A stretch of 59,673 bases of DNA from Candidatus Gastranaerophilales bacterium (GCA_905236775.1 CAJOOM010000003.1:1-59673), one strand, 5' to 3'; shown: positions 1 through 9,201, counted from the stretch's first letter. Notes: generated by a model not told the origin, from the sequence alone. Translations and numbers: made by a program.

Positions 1-227
1 AAATAAACCGATTCGCTACTGTGTGGTGTTATTTCAAAGTCAAGTCCTTTTGACTTATAAAACCCCTCTGCCGTTTCACCTTTGAATTTTTGCAAAGGTT
101 CTCTCATAGCTTTTTTAATAGCCTCAACAATAGGCTCTTGCACCTTATTGAAGTTAATATTTTTCGGCTGATAAATTGCACCGAAACTTGTTTGATTATT
201 TTGAGTATTTACCACTTGCACTTGCAT
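1..227 (-). CDS. Unknown protein, 5' end only (continues past the window start)
   Basis: An open frame runs from an ATG at 227 off the edge of the window, giving about 75 residues. The start has an AGGAG Shine-Dalgarno site a suitable distance upstream, just after ftsQ ends at 240. The N terminus is polar and Gln/Asn-rich and carries a TSFGAIYQPK motif about 14 residues in, followed by a lysine-rich helix-like stretch. I do not recognise a family. It is not FtsZ, although ftsZ often follows ftsQ. The early SFG motif recalls the SFKG-type N termini of other proteins in this window. Confidence 0.75.
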   Translation of the reverse strand, partial: MQVQVVNTQNNQTSFGAIYQPKNINFNKVQEPIVEAIKKAMREPLQKFKGETAEGFYKSKGLDFEITPHSSESVY

Positions 228-239
228 AATTATTTACTC

Positions 240-1115
240 CTATTCATCCAGTTTTATAAAATTAGAATCCCATCTTAGGTCAAGGTATTTGATTTTTTTA
301 TTAAGCATTTTTACTTGCGGAACAAGGGTTCTTAGTCTTTGAGTTTTGCCATAAACTCCTGCATTAAAGCTTCCGAGTCTTATATTTACGGTCGGGATTT
401 TTACGTAAACGTCTTTTGGGTCTCTATAATCTATATATTCTACGTTTTCGCCGGATGCATTTTCTACCATCAAAGCGAGTTTTTTAAAATTATTTACTTT
501 TGTTCTGTCCCAATTTCTATAATCGTCTCCGACTCCGTAAGTAATTACTCTCACCGTTTTAAACTCGGGAGGTAGAGGCATATAGTCTCTTCCGATTAAT
601 TTTCCGTCCGAAGAAAAGAATGCAATCGGCGGTACTTCTATGTCCGGAGATATAGTTAATGCCGGAGTCCTCTCAATTATAATAATTTTTAATCTTGCAG
701 GATACCAAAATCTTCTTATATAAACATCTTGAACAGGTTCTAGTTGTTTAATACTTTCTTTTAGGTTGTCTGTTTTTACTAGGAATATCGGTTTAGTTGA
801 AACTCGATTCCTTCTGAGAGCTGATAACACTTTATGTGATGGTACAATCTTGTTGTTTACTATCTCCAATGCCGGATTATCCAAGCTGTCAAACGCATTT
901 GAATGCAATCTCCACTGGGGATGTTTTAAAAGTGTATAACAAGTAAAACACAAAACTAACAATATAAACAGTTTTAAAAATATTCGAAATTGTTTCCATC
1001 GCCGATTCGATCTTTTTGCTTGGCGCTGCATTTTTCTGACTTTAATTCTTCTATACTGTCTTGGAATTGTTAAGTCATCACTGTTATTGTTATTTCTTAA
1101 ATCATCATTATGCAT
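240..1115 (-). CDS. ftsQ: Cell division protein FtsQ/DivIB
   Basis: A 291-residue single-pass membrane protein. The N terminus is strongly basic (many Arg/Lys, residues 17-42), followed by one hydrophobic helix at about 43-62 (FRIFLKLFILLVLCFTCYTL). A periplasmic region follows that fits a POTRA domain: threonine-lysine-rich start, then PVQDVYIRRFWYPARLKI and ERTPAL, the classic FtsQ stretch. FtsQ bridges FtsBL and other divisome parts at the septum. The ATG overlaps the ddl stop by one base (TAATG), so translation is probably coupled. Order murB-ddl-ftsQ is the normal cell-wall cluster order, though murC is not next to murB here. Confidence 0.88.
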   Translation of the reverse strand: MHNDDLRNNNNSDDLTIPRQYRRIKVRKMQRQAKRSNRRWKQFRIFLKLFILLVLCFTCYTLLKHPQWRLHSNAFDSLDNPALEIVNNKIVPSHKVLSALRRNRVSTKPIFLVKTDNLKESIKQLEPVQDVYIRRFWYPARLKIIIIERTPALTISPDIEVPPIAFFSSDGKLIGRDYMPLPPEFKTVRVITYGVGDDYRNWDRTKVNNFKKLALMVENASGENVEYIDYRDPKDVYVKIPTVNIRLGSFNAGVYGKTQRLRTLVPQVKMLNKKIKYLDLRWDSNFIKLDE

Positions 1116-2053
1116 TACTTATTTAGTCCTACACTGTTAAGTATTGTTAATACAAGATTATCATAGTCTATTCCCATTACTTTTGCTTGAGCCGGCAAGT
1201 CGCTTGTGTCTGTCATTCCCGGATTTGTGTTTATTTCCAAAAAATACGGTTCGTCATCTTTTATCATGAAATCTATCCTTGAAACACCGCTGCAGCCTGC
1301 TGTTTGGTGAGCTTTGACTGCAATGTCTTTTACTTTTTGAGTTGCTTGTTGACTTAAACCTGTTGCAGGAACTATAAATTCTGATAAGCCTTTTGTATAT
1401 TTTGCATCAAAATCGTACCATTCAGTCTTTGTTCTGATTTCCAGAATCTCTGTTGCAAATTCTTTTCCTTGTAAACCTATGACACCTACTGTTACAAAAA
1501 ATCCGTCAATGAATTCTTCTATTAAAACATCATCATTGAATTTTATTGCTTCTTCGTATGCTTTCAGAAGTTCTTCCGGTTTATTAACTTTCGTCATGCC
1601 GAAACTGGAACCCTCTGAAACAGGTTTTGTTATAAGAGGATATTTTAAATCTTTTACGGCATCTTTTAAATTATCACCTTTTCTTACAAATACAGACTTT
1701 ATTAACGGAATATCTTTGCAAGTCGAAAGAATTCTCTTTGTGTATTCTTTATTCATACAAATTGCGCTTGACATTACACCGCAGCCAGTATAAGGAATTT
1801 TTAATATTTCCAAAATACCTTGTATACATCCGTCCTCGCCATATTTACCGTGCATAGTATTATAGGCATATTCAAATCCTTTTAAGTCATCCATGATATT
1901 AGGAGAAACGTCGACCAATGCTGAATTTTCATAACCCAATCTTTTTAATGCACCTAAAACATTTTTCCCAGACCGAAGTGAAACTTCTCGCTCTGATGAC
2001 ATCCCGCCGCATAAAACGGCTATTTTTGCTTCTTTTGGCACAATATATTCCAT
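1115..2053 (-). CDS. ddl: D-alanine--D-alanine ligase
   Basis: A 312-residue ATP-grasp enzyme making D-Ala-D-Ala for the peptidoglycan stem peptide. Motifs visible in order: GGMSSEREVSLRSG (substrate-binding Glu), HGKYGEDG, KPVSEGSSFGM (Ser loop), the omega-loop Tyr in FDAKYTKG, SRIDFM (Arg and Asp) and FLEINTNPGMT (metal-binding Glu and Asn). Length is normal for the family. The start overlaps the end of murB by 34 bases, and its stop overlaps the ftsQ start by one base, so the three genes form one transcription unit. Confidence 0.95.
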   Translation of the reverse strand: MEYIVPKEAKIAVLCGGMSSEREVSLRSGKNVLGALKRLGYENSALVDVSPNIMDDLKGFEYAYNTMHGKYGEDGCIQGILEILKIPYTGCGVMSSAICMNKEYTKRILSTCKDIPLIKSVFVRKGDNLKDAVKDLKYPLITKPVSEGSSFGMTKVNKPEELLKAYEEAIKFNDDVLIEEFIDGFFVTVGVIGLQGKEFATEILEIRTKTEWYDFDAKYTKGLSEFIVPATGLSQQATQKVKDIAVKAHQTAGCSGVSRIDFMIKDDEPYFLEINTNPGMTDTSDLPAQAKVMGIDYDNLVLTILNSVGLNK

Positions 2054-2928
2054 AATTCTTCCTCTTTTTCTGTTTTATCGCCGATAAAAATGATTTCCGG
2101 TTTTAATTCTATTGTATACAAGTTTTTAACCGCATTATACATCATAACCATTAATGTTAAAATATCCTCTGAAGTAGCATCTCCCTTATTTATTATAAAG
2201 TTAGCATGATTTTGCCAAACTCTTGCACGCGGTAAATCAAAAGTTTTAACACCTGCTTTGTCAAGAAGTCTGCCCGCTGAATCATTTTCCGGATTTTTAA
2301 ATACCGAACCGGCATTTGGAAATGCTAGCGATGGTTGAATATTTTTCCTGAATTCTAAATTTCTCTCTATTAATGATTTTATTTCGTCTGTTGATGATTT
2401 TTTTAAATCAAATTCCGCATGCACAAGAACGTATCTGCCATCTTGAATTAATGAATGTCTATAACTAAAATCCATTTCGGATTTAGTTTTATATACAATT
2501 TCTTTTTTTTCTCTGTCAAATAAGCAGCATTGAGTTAAATTATCCGAGATAGATTGTCCGTGCGCTCCTGCATTCATACAAATGTCTCCGCCAATTGAGC
2601 CTGGGAAACCAATCATAAATTCAAATCCGCTGAGTCCTGCTTCTGCTGTTTTTTGCGCAAGTAACGGACCTTTAACTCCTGCTGAGGTAAATAACTTTGT
2701 CCCGCGGATTTCAAATTGTTTTAATTCTGAAGTCATGATGATTGTTCCATCATATCCGTTTGATGAAAATAAAACATTAGAACAACTACCCAAAACCAAA
2801 CACTCCGGATTTTCTCTCAACAGTTCCGTAAATTCACCCTGAGTTTCAGGGAATAAAACTTTCTTTACTACCCCGCCTATTTTGTACGTTGTTAAATTCT
2901 TTATCTCAAAATCTTCTTTAACTATCAA
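2020..2928 (-). CDS. murB: UDP-N-acetylenolpyruvoylglucosamine reductase
   Basis: A 302-residue FAD enzyme that reduces UDP-GlcNAc-enolpyruvate to UDP-MurNAc in the cytoplasm. Visible motifs: NLTTYKIGG at the start, LGSCSNVLFS, GFPGSIGGDICMNAGAHG (FAD binding), YRHSLI, and NAGSVFKNP containing the active-site Ser, then HANFIIN near the C terminus. The start codon appears to be TTG at 2928, preceded by a weak GGGA site; no in-frame ATG lies near the expected N terminus. First gene of the murB-ddl-ftsQ unit, divergent from map. Confidence 0.93.
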   Translation of the reverse strand: MIVKEDFEIKNLTTYKIGGVVKKVLFPETQGEFTELLRENPECLVLGSCSNVLFSSNGYDGTIIMTSELKQFEIRGTKLFTSAGVKGPLLAQKTAEAGLSGFEFMIGFPGSIGGDICMNAGAHGQSISDNLTQCCLFDREKKEIVYKTKSEMDFSYRHSLIQDGRYVLVHAEFDLKKSSTDEIKSLIERNLEFRKNIQPSLAFPNAGSVFKNPENDSAGRLLDKAGVKTFDLPRARVWQNHANFIINKGDATSEDILTLMVMMYNAVKNLYTIELKPEIIFIGDKTEKEEELWNILCQKKQK

Positions 2929-3072
2929 TTTTTATCCCAATTCCACAAAACTCGTTACTTATATAAGTATATCATAATAAAAACAATCTTGATAAAGAAC
3001 CTAATTCTTATTTTTAATGTCTGCTCAAAATGAATTTTGTGCTAAAATCTAAGTATAAAAAGGTGTAAAATT

Positions 3073-3825
3073 ATGATAAACAGAAAATCCAGAGACGAAA
3101 TTAAACGTATGAGACACGCAGGACATATTGTAGCTCTCGTGCATCAAAAAATGAAAGAAGTTGTTGAACCGGGGATTTCAACAAAAGAACTCGATAACAT
3201 AGCTATGAAAGTAATTAAAGAGAATCGAGCCGTTCCTACTTTCTTGGGTTACAACGGTTTTCCGGCAAGCATTTGCACTTCTATAAACGAAAAAGTAGTT
3301 CACGGTATCCCGAGTGATAAAGAAATCCTTAAAGAGGGTGATATAATTGCAATTGACGTTGGTGCAACATATGGCGGCATGGTAGGTGATAGTGCGTGGT
3401 CATATGCAGTAGGTAAAATCTCGGAAGAGAAACAACGTCTTATGAAAGCGACTGAAGAGGCTCTCTATGCCGGTATATCAAAAATGAGAGCAGGAAATGT
3501 TCTAGATGACATATCAGGAGCGGTAGAAGACGTTGCTAAGTCATATAATCTTGGAATTGTTCGTCAATACGGCGGGCATGGTGTCGGACACGAAATGCAC
3601 GAAGACCCGTTTTTATTTAACTATAGAGTCGGAGACAGAACCCTTATAAAACAAGGTTACGTTATAGCAATTGAGCCGATGTTGAACTTGGGTTGCGATG
3701 ATGTATTTGTAGAAGACGACCACTGGGGTGTAATTACAAAGGACAGAATGCCGTCAGCCCACTTTGAACATACAGTACTTGCTACTGAAGACGAACCGAT
3801 TATGATGACGACTCTAATGGAATAG
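3073..3825 (+). CDS. map: Type I methionine aminopeptidase
   Basis: A 250-residue metalloprotease that removes the initiator Met from new proteins in the cytosol. The five metal ligands are visible: Asp in AIDVGA, Asp in GDSAW, His in GGHGVGHEMHE, Glu in AIEPML and Glu in SAHFEHTVLAT. There is no N-terminal zinc-finger extension, so it is the short bacterial form. The ATG at 3073 has AGGTG upstream. A likely extended -10 (TG-C-TAAAAT) sits near 3040-3049. Monocistronic: a terminator follows directly. Confidence 0.95.
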   Translation: MINRKSRDEIKRMRHAGHIVALVHQKMKEVVEPGISTKELDNIAMKVIKENRAVPTFLGYNGFPASICTSINEKVVHGIPSDKEILKEGDIIAIDVGATYGGMVGDSAWSYAVGKISEEKQRLMKATEEALYAGISKMRAGNVLDDISGAVEDVAKSYNLGIVRQYGGHGVGHEMHEDPFLFNYRVGDRTLIKQGYVIAIEPMLNLGCDDVFVEDDHWGVITKDRMPSAHFEHTVLATEDEPIMMTTLME

Positions 3826-3837
3826 GGTTAAATGAAT

Positions 3838-3888
3838 AAATATACAAAAGCGGACTCAATTTGCTTGGTGCACTTTTGTATATTTTTG
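3838..3888. terminator. Bidirectional intrinsic terminator
   Basis: A perfect inverted repeat, arms TATACAAAAG (3841-3850) and CTTTTGTATA (3873-3882), extended by flanking A/T pairs to a run of T on the plus strand and A on the other. It lies between the converging genes map and the gene at 3893-4321, so it can serve both. Confidence 0.7.
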
Positions 3889-3892
3889 GTAA

Positions 3893-4321
3893 TTATTTTG
3901 TTTGCCAGATGCTGACATTATGTCTATATTGCGTTGAATAAACACCGTTATTGTAACTTGCCCCTCCATTTTTGACACCTCTTGTAACTTCGTAACCCAT
4001 AATTGTGTTTATGCGTGTATTATCATTGCTGGCATGTGAAAAATATTGTTTAGCATCTTTCATATCTTTTTCAGAGAAAGTATAATCTGCAGCTAATTCT
4101 GCGGTATTTGACATGCCTATAAATTGATAAGCCAAAGCTTTCGGCAAGTCTAAATTCTTAACAGTATTACCTGTTCTAGTCTCATATACTTGACCATTAT
4201 TAGTCCTATATTCACGACCATCAATTTTGAATCCAAAATTTCCTTTGAATTTCAAAGGTTGTGATACTTTTTTACCATCGTCTACATAATTTACAATAAT
4301 AGTTGTAATTCCGTCTGGCAT
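3893..4321 (-). CDS. Unknown 142-residue protein
   Basis: A small soluble protein with no signal peptide or membrane segment. The first half looks beta-rich (TTIIVNYVDDGKKVSQ, FGFKIDGREYRTNNG, YETRTG), the second half mixed and polar, ending in SIWQTK. I do not recognise a family. The ATG has a strong AAGGAG Shine-Dalgarno site. Its upstream region (4356-4386) shares a 31-bp element with the region upstream of the gene at 10884-12101, so both may belong to one regulon. Confidence 0.7.
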   Translation of the reverse strand: MPDGITTIIVNYVDDGKKVSQPLKFKGNFGFKIDGREYRTNNGQVYETRTGNTVKNLDLPKALAYQFIGMSNTAELAADYTFSEKDMKDAKQYFSHASNDNTRINTIMGYEVTRGVKNGGASYNNGVYSTQYRHNVSIWQTK

Positions 4322-4355
4322 ATTTTTTCTCCTTTTTTCTTTATTATCCTCTATG

Positions 4356-4386
4356 TATATATAAAGTATTTCAAGAAGAAATAATT
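4356..4386 (-). promoter_or_regulatory. Shared upstream element, copy 1
   Basis: Plus-strand reading TATATATAAAGTATTT, six variable bases, then GAAATAATT. The same 25 fixed bases with the same spacing occur at 12129-12159. Here it lies 35 bases upstream of the start at 4321. It does not match the TTGACA/TATAAT promoters seen elsewhere in the window, so it may be a promoter for another sigma factor or an activator-dependent site. Confidence 0.5.
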
Positions 4387-4460
4387 GCCTTTTTTTGTTA
4401 AAATATTAAGTTTTGTAAACAAAAAGGGTAATCAAAACTAGGTACAATCTAGTAAATTCG

Positions 4461-6353
4461 CTAGTCTAAGTCATTTCTTACAATAGAAATAAATTCACTT
4501 GCCAGGCGTTCGTTCCACTTGGTGTTAATCTCACCTGTAATGGTTTTTAATGCTGCATCTTTGGTCATTGCATCACGATAAGGACGTTTTTCCAGCAGTG
4601 CAAAATAAGAATCAATAATAAGTATAATTTGTGATTCTATTGGGATTTCTTCACCTTTAATATTGTCGGGGTAGCCTGTTCCGTTCCAATTTTCGTGGTG
4701 TTTTTCTATTATTGGTATTATATTGCTTATATTGGATATTGGTTTTAAAATCTCACGTGCAGCAATAACCGGATGTTGTTTTATAGATTCTTTTTCTTCC
4801 TCGCTTAGAGGTTCTGTTTTGTTGAGTAATTCTTTCGGAATCATAGTATTTCCGATATCATAAAGCAAAATTGCAATTTTAAGCTTATCTATATCAGCTT
4901 TTGAAAGGTCAAATCTTTTGGCAAGCAGTGTTCCCAGAAGAATCTTTTGTTTTATGCTTCCGTCATTGTGGTCCGGATTATATGTTGAAACAAGCGCATC
5001 TGCTACTTGGTAAAGTTTTTCGTTGTTAATATTTATCTCTCTGAGTTTTTGGGTTAAGAGTTTTGAAGTTGTTTCATCAATAGGAATTCTATGTTTAGTA
5101 AGGATATCAATATATGTTTTTATTGCAATATCTTGCCAAGACGTTTCTTTAGCGGGTTTAGCGAGTGTAACTCTATTTCTGCCGTTTCGTTTCGATTCGT
5201 ACATTGCCTGATCAGTGAGTTCAAGTAGTTCGTCTAAATCATCCGAATGTTCTAAATAAGTAGCCACACCAACACTTGCTGTAATGTGTCCTATTTTTTC
5301 AAGCTGAACCCCCTCTATTGCTTTTCTTATACGTTCCGCTGCTACAAGACCGCCAGCTGAGTCGACTCCCGGAAGTATTAGGTTAAATTCTTCTCCGCCC
5401 ATTCTTGCCGCAACATCAATCGAGCGGGCATTATTTTTAAGTACTTCTGCAATAGCTTTTATTGCAATGTCGCCGTAGTTGTGACCATATACATCATTAA
5501 TTTGTTTTAAGTGGTCCAAATCCAATCCAATTACGGTAAAATGCTGATTTTGTCTTTCCGAACGAATTGCTTCTTTTTTTATAAATTCTTCAAAGTATCT
5601 TCTGTTATAAAGTCCTGTCATACTATCTGTTACGGCTTGTGCTTTTACAGCTTGAAATAAATCGGCAATTGTAATTGCAAGTTCTATTTGCTTTGCAAAA
5701 AGTCCCAGAAAGTTTAATTCGTTGCTGCTAACTTTTTCCCGAGAAGAAAATACAATCAATGAACCGAAGTGAACATCTTTAGACATAAGTGGTACAAGAA
5801 TGTACGATTTCATCTTAGCATCTTCAAAAAATCTTGAAAGTCTGTTTTTATCAAGGTTTGGAATGAATCCGCCTATAAGTTCAACCAGATTTTCTGATTG
5901 GTATATTTTATTATGAATTACAGCTTCTTTGAGGTCTTGAATTTCCGGATATACCATTTTGTAATCCGAAAGTTTGCAATTGAAGTATCTGGCGAATTTA
6001 TCCGAAAAATCCTGTCTGGAAGATGCTGCTACTTGAATATAACTTTCACCGTTTTCTATATGAGGCTTGATTATGAAACTGTAAACATATCCGAGTTCTC
6101 CTTGCAGGCTGTTAACAATTGCATTTAAAACACTAGATAACGGCTCTGAAGAATTCATCATGTTCCAAATATGCTGCAATGTGAGCATTTGTTTATTGGC
6201 TCTATCGAGTTCTAACGTCCTTTGCTCAATTTCTTTTTCCAGTTTAGCATTGCGTTCATATACTTCTATAAGGGTTTTACTTCCGTAGTAAACGGAAGAA
6301 TCTACAGCATCAAGTTGAGATTTATATTTTTTAAAACTTTCAAAAAAACCCAA
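4461..6353 (-). CDS. GAF-like/GGDEF diguanylate cyclase with degenerate HD-GYP half
   Basis: A 630-residue signalling protein. Residues about 25-60 look coiled coil; about 60-230 fit a GAF-type sensor (ending LVPLMSKDVHFGSLIVFSS). The GGDEF domain (about 240-400) has DSMTGLYNRRYFE and an active-type GGEEF, with an RxxD inhibitory site (RSID) five residues before it, so c-di-GMP synthesis with product feedback is likely. The C-terminal 200 residues are HD-GYP-like: HHENWNGTGYP is kept, but the HD pair reads YDIGN instead of HDIGK, which removes a metal ligand. That half may be a binding or sensor module. The start is TTG at 6353 with GAGG upstream. No TM segment is seen. Confidence 0.88.
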   Translation of the reverse strand: MGFFESFKKYKSQLDAVDSSVYYGSKTLIEVYERNAKLEKEIEQRTLELDRANKQMLTLQHIWNMMNSSEPLSSVLNAIVNSLQGELGYVYSFIIKPHIENGESYIQVAASSRQDFSDKFARYFNCKLSDYKMVYPEIQDLKEAVIHNKIYQSENLVELIGGFIPNLDKNRLSRFFEDAKMKSYILVPLMSKDVHFGSLIVFSSREKVSSNELNFLGLFAKQIELAITIADLFQAVKAQAVTDSMTGLYNRRYFEEFIKKEAIRSERQNQHFTVIGLDLDHLKQINDVYGHNYGDIAIKAIAEVLKNNARSIDVAARMGGEEFNLILPGVDSAGGLVAAERIRKAIEGVQLEKIGHITASVGVATYLEHSDDLDELLELTDQAMYESKRNGRNRVTLAKPAKETSWQDIAIKTYIDILTKHRIPIDETTSKLLTQKLREININNEKLYQVADALVSTYNPDHNDGSIKQKILLGTLLAKRFDLSKADIDKLKIAILLYDIGNTMIPKELLNKTEPLSEEEKESIKQHPVIAAREILKPISNISNIIPIIEKHHENWNGTGYPDNIKGEEIPIESQIILIIDSYFALLEKRPYRDAMTKDAALKTITGEINTKWNERLASEFISIVRNDLD

Positions 6354-6448
6354 TATTTATACCTCATGACTGGAATACAAGGAAATTATATCACATTATC
6401 CAGTGCTATTCAACACCGGAAGATTCGAGAAAATACTTAAAACCAAAA

Positions 6449-6492
6449 GCGGGGAAAAATCTTTACACACCTTTAAGGTCGTGTTTTCCCGC
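6449..6492 (-). terminator. Probable terminator after the PHP-domain gene
   Basis: GCGGGGAAAA (6449-6458) pairs with TTTTCCCGC (6484-6492), just past the stop of the minus-strand gene at 6504-7901. On the minus strand the stem is followed by GCTTTTGGTTTT, a modest T-rich tail. Confidence 0.5.
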
Positions 6493-6503
6493 ACACTCAA
6501 TAG

Positions 6504-7901
6504 TTAAACAGGAAATTTAAAATTATCTCTATGCATGTCTCGTCCGCCTATGCTTATTAGACCGGCATTTTCCATTATTTTATTTGTTTCTTCTATCTCT
6601 CCCGCGGTAATGTTATTTGGAGGATATGCTTGGTGATAGCTTTCAGAGTATTTTAGTCTGCCGTCTGACTTTTCAATATAATTGCGTACATTTTCTGCCA
6701 TTGTACTTTTTGTCATATTTTGCAATGTGAATCCCGGATGTGCAAAGGCTAATTGTGCATTCTCTTGATTTGCTAATGTTACAATCTCATCGAAAGAGCT
6801 ATCAGCTTTATTTATAAAAAGCGGGCCTTTGTAGTGAGGGCTAATTTCTTTCATTATATTATATGCCTCATCAAGATATGTTTTTGAATTGTTATTGATA
6901 TTGTTATTTTCTAAATATTTGTTTAATGCATATCCGTCAAACCCTCCAAAGCGCGGTAATTCGGGCATGATTTTTGAATACAGTTCTTCCGGATTTTTAT
7001 TAAGCTCTTTTGCAATTTGTGTAATACGCATTTTTAAATTTACATATTGAAAAATTCTCCAATGCTGGTATAGCATACAATATGGAGTTTTTTTTCTAAG
7101 AAAGTAACTGTTGTATTCCTCTTCTGAAAATTTTATATTCGCAATATTTTCCGATGCGTATTTTAACGAACTTTCAATAGCGCATTTACGTTTATTATAT
7201 AAATTTGTGAAGTAGTTCTCCGAGTTTTTAGAAAACGGATTTATTCCGTATATTAATAGTTCCGCCATTTCTATTTCATTATGAAAGTTATTATGTTTTA
7301 CACTTCCGGGTTCTGATATTATCGGAAAACTGAGTTCTGCTGCAGGTATAAATTTAATATTTTTATACTTCTTGGGATTTTCTGCAATTAATTTTAGAGC
7401 TTCTTTAACTCCTCCTACACCATCATGGTCAGAGAGAGCAAACAAGAATTTTTCACCGTTAATTTTATTAAGCTTGTTTCCGTATTCTGCCGCCTGTGAT
7501 AAAATATCCTCCACAGAGCTCGCACCGTCTGAAAACATAGAGTGAGAGTGAAAATCCGCCCTAAATATTCCTTTTTTTATATTCTCTGGAGAGGATATAT
7601 AGTTTTCTTTTTTTAGTGATTTTGTATATTTTTCAAATTCCTTAATAGACATTACTGATTTTAAATCAGCAGGTCGTATCTTTTTTTTTAATTCTATTGA
7701 TAAATCTTTAGCTAAAGCTTTTATCATTTTGTCCGGAGTAGTCTTTTTTATAATAACCGCGCCGGACACACCAATCACTCCAAGAGCAAGAGATTCTGCA
7801 ATCAAATTTTTGGGCTTTAAAACTTTTTCCCTAAATTTGGTATTATTTTGTTTAAAACCTGCTGAACAAAATGATAAATTGTTTATAGTAGTAATTCTCA
7901 T
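6504..7901 (-). CDS. PHP-domain metal-dependent phosphoesterase-like protein
   Basis: A 465-residue protein. The first 45 residues hold MRITTINNLSFCSAGFKQN and a hydrophobic ESLALGVIGVSGAVIIK stretch. The PHP domain begins near residue 115 with ADFHSHSMFSDG (HxH metal site), then ALSDHDG, AHPGF and a C-terminal GGRDMHRDN, all typical metal-ligand positions. PHP domains hydrolyse phosphate esters; the substrate is unknown. The large middle insertion (about 200-380) is not recognised. The start lies one base from the stop of the upstream gene and uses an AGGAG inside that gene, so the two are co-translated. Confidence 0.82.
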   Translation of the reverse strand: MRITTINNLSFCSAGFKQNNTKFREKVLKPKNLIAESLALGVIGVSGAVIIKKTTPDKMIKALAKDLSIELKKKIRPADLKSVMSIKEFEKYTKSLKKENYISSPENIKKGIFRADFHSHSMFSDGASSVEDILSQAAEYGNKLNKINGEKFLFALSDHDGVGGVKEALKLIAENPKKYKNIKFIPAAELSFPIISEPGSVKHNNFHNEIEMAELLIYGINPFSKNSENYFTNLYNKRKCAIESSLKYASENIANIKFSEEEYNSYFLRKKTPYCMLYQHWRIFQYVNLKMRITQIAKELNKNPEELYSKIMPELPRFGGFDGYALNKYLENNNINNNSKTYLDEAYNIMKEISPHYKGPLFINKADSSFDEIVTLANQENAQLAFAHPGFTLQNMTKSTMAENVRNYIEKSDGRLKYSESYHQAYPPNNITAGEIEETNKIMENAGLISIGGRDMHRDNFKFPV

Positions 7902-7902
7902 A

Positions 7903-9147
7903 CTATTTTAATGCTCCTAATAACGAATCATACCTGCCCTTTATATCATCATCATTGACAAAATATTTAGAAAATCGTGTACTTTGATCATTGGATGAAT
8001 ATTTCACAACATCCTTGATTAATTCATATCTGTCCTCATTTGTCATATAGTTAAAATCTCTTTCCAATTGCTCCCTGTTACGAAGTTTTGATTTTAAATA
8101 ACCGTTGTTAATCTTTCTTTTCCAAGCACCGATTTGAGTTACATTTGAATTCCTTACAAATGGTGAACGTCTGATATTATCAAAAAGTGAGCTATTTTTA
8201 TTATAATTATATTCATTAAGATTTGATTCGACCGTTTCTATAAAAAATGCAAAATTTTTGGCGCTTTCTCGGTCTTTTGATGATGGAATTCTTGATGCCA
8301 ATTCCCGATTAAATTCTGCTGCCGTATATGGGTTTGTTTCATTTGAGTCTTTTATTTTTTCATATTTTTCTGTATCGCCAAGAAATCTTGTTGTCATAAG
8401 CATACCTAAAGGAACACCTAACGGACCTAGCAAAATATCCCCGACGATTGCTCCGGTTGCTGCAATTAGTCCGGATTGTGTACTTCTGTCTGTTATCTTT
8501 TGGGTTATATTGTCTAATTCATCAAGTTTATCATTTACTTGTTTTTCGGTATAAACTTCAGGTGTTGTATCAGGATGGTTTAAGCTTACTATTCTCTGAT
8601 CTAAATTATCCCATAATGCACCTTTAAATTCATTAACTACCTGAGTATCGCTTTTATATGCATGGTTCCCTTCAAGTATAACATACCCTTTATCTAAATC
8701 ACTTCCGGGAAATGCTTTCTTTAAGCTGACAGAACAGGTGGGGTCATATCCTGCATCTACTACTCTATAGGGACTTCTGCTATATGTTTGACTGTTTAGC
8801 TGGTAGGATATTTTTGAAAGACAAGAATGAAATACTTCATCAATTTTGCTGCTAATTTCTGATAATTTTGGAAATTTTGTGAATTCGCAAAATTTTGATA
8901 TAAAAGCAGATTTATCTGTATAAGAGCTAAGTTTATCCAAGAATGAATAATTATTTTCTCGTATATGCTTGTAGCCATAACTATGAGCATCAAGATATTT
9001 CGCTTGTTTGAGCATTTCCCAATATTTAATTGCATCATGCCAATCGTGAACATTTATGGAAGAAATTCTTTCCGGTATTCCTTTAAACGATTTACATTTC
9101 GGCGACGAGAAATTACCATTAGATAATTTCAAAGGTTGACATTTCAT
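7903..9147 (-). CDS. Unknown 414-residue protein with N-terminal SFKG motif
   Basis: Starts at the ATG at 9147 (MKCQPLKLSN), which has AGGAG ten bases upstream. A longer reading from 9207 is excluded because a near-perfect promoter (9173-9201) would start the transcript inside it. The motif KSFKGIPERI sits about residue 18-27. A short Gly-rich hydrophobic stretch (GLIAATGAIVGDILLGPLGV, about 230-250) could insert in a membrane. The rest is polar and helix-rich. No family recognised. Pairs with the PHP protein downstream, with which it shares an operon. Confidence 0.78.
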   Translation of the reverse strand: MKCQPLKLSNGNFSSPKCKSFKGIPERISSINVHDWHDAIKYWEMLKQAKYLDAHSYGYKHIRENNYSFLDKLSSYTDKSAFISKFCEFTKFPKLSEISSKIDEVFHSCLSKISYQLNSQTYSRSPYRVVDAGYDPTCSVSLKKAFPGSDLDKGYVILEGNHAYKSDTQVVNEFKGALWDNLDQRIVSLNHPDTTPEVYTEKQVNDKLDELDNITQKITDRSTQSGLIAATGAIVGDILLGPLGVPLGMLMTTRFLGDTEKYEKIKDSNETNPYTAAEFNRELASRIPSSKDRESAKNFAFFIETVESNLNEYNYNKNSSLFDNIRRSPFVRNSNVTQIGAWKRKINNGYLKSKLRNREQLERDFNYMTNEDRYELIKDVVKYSSNDQSTRFSKYFVNDDDIKGRYDSLLGALK

Positions 9148-9172
9148 ATAATACACACTCCTAATTAGCCTA

Positions 9173-9201
9173 ATTATAGTGTTTTTATTAATATTTGTCA
9201 A
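9173..9201 (-). promoter_or_regulatory. Consensus sigma70-type promoter
   Basis: On the minus strand TTGACA (9201-9196), 17 bases, TATAAT (9178-9173): an exact match to the consensus with ideal spacing. The predicted start of transcription near 9166 leaves a leader of about 20 bases before the ATG at 9147, and drives the SFKG protein plus PHP-domain gene. Confidence 0.88.
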
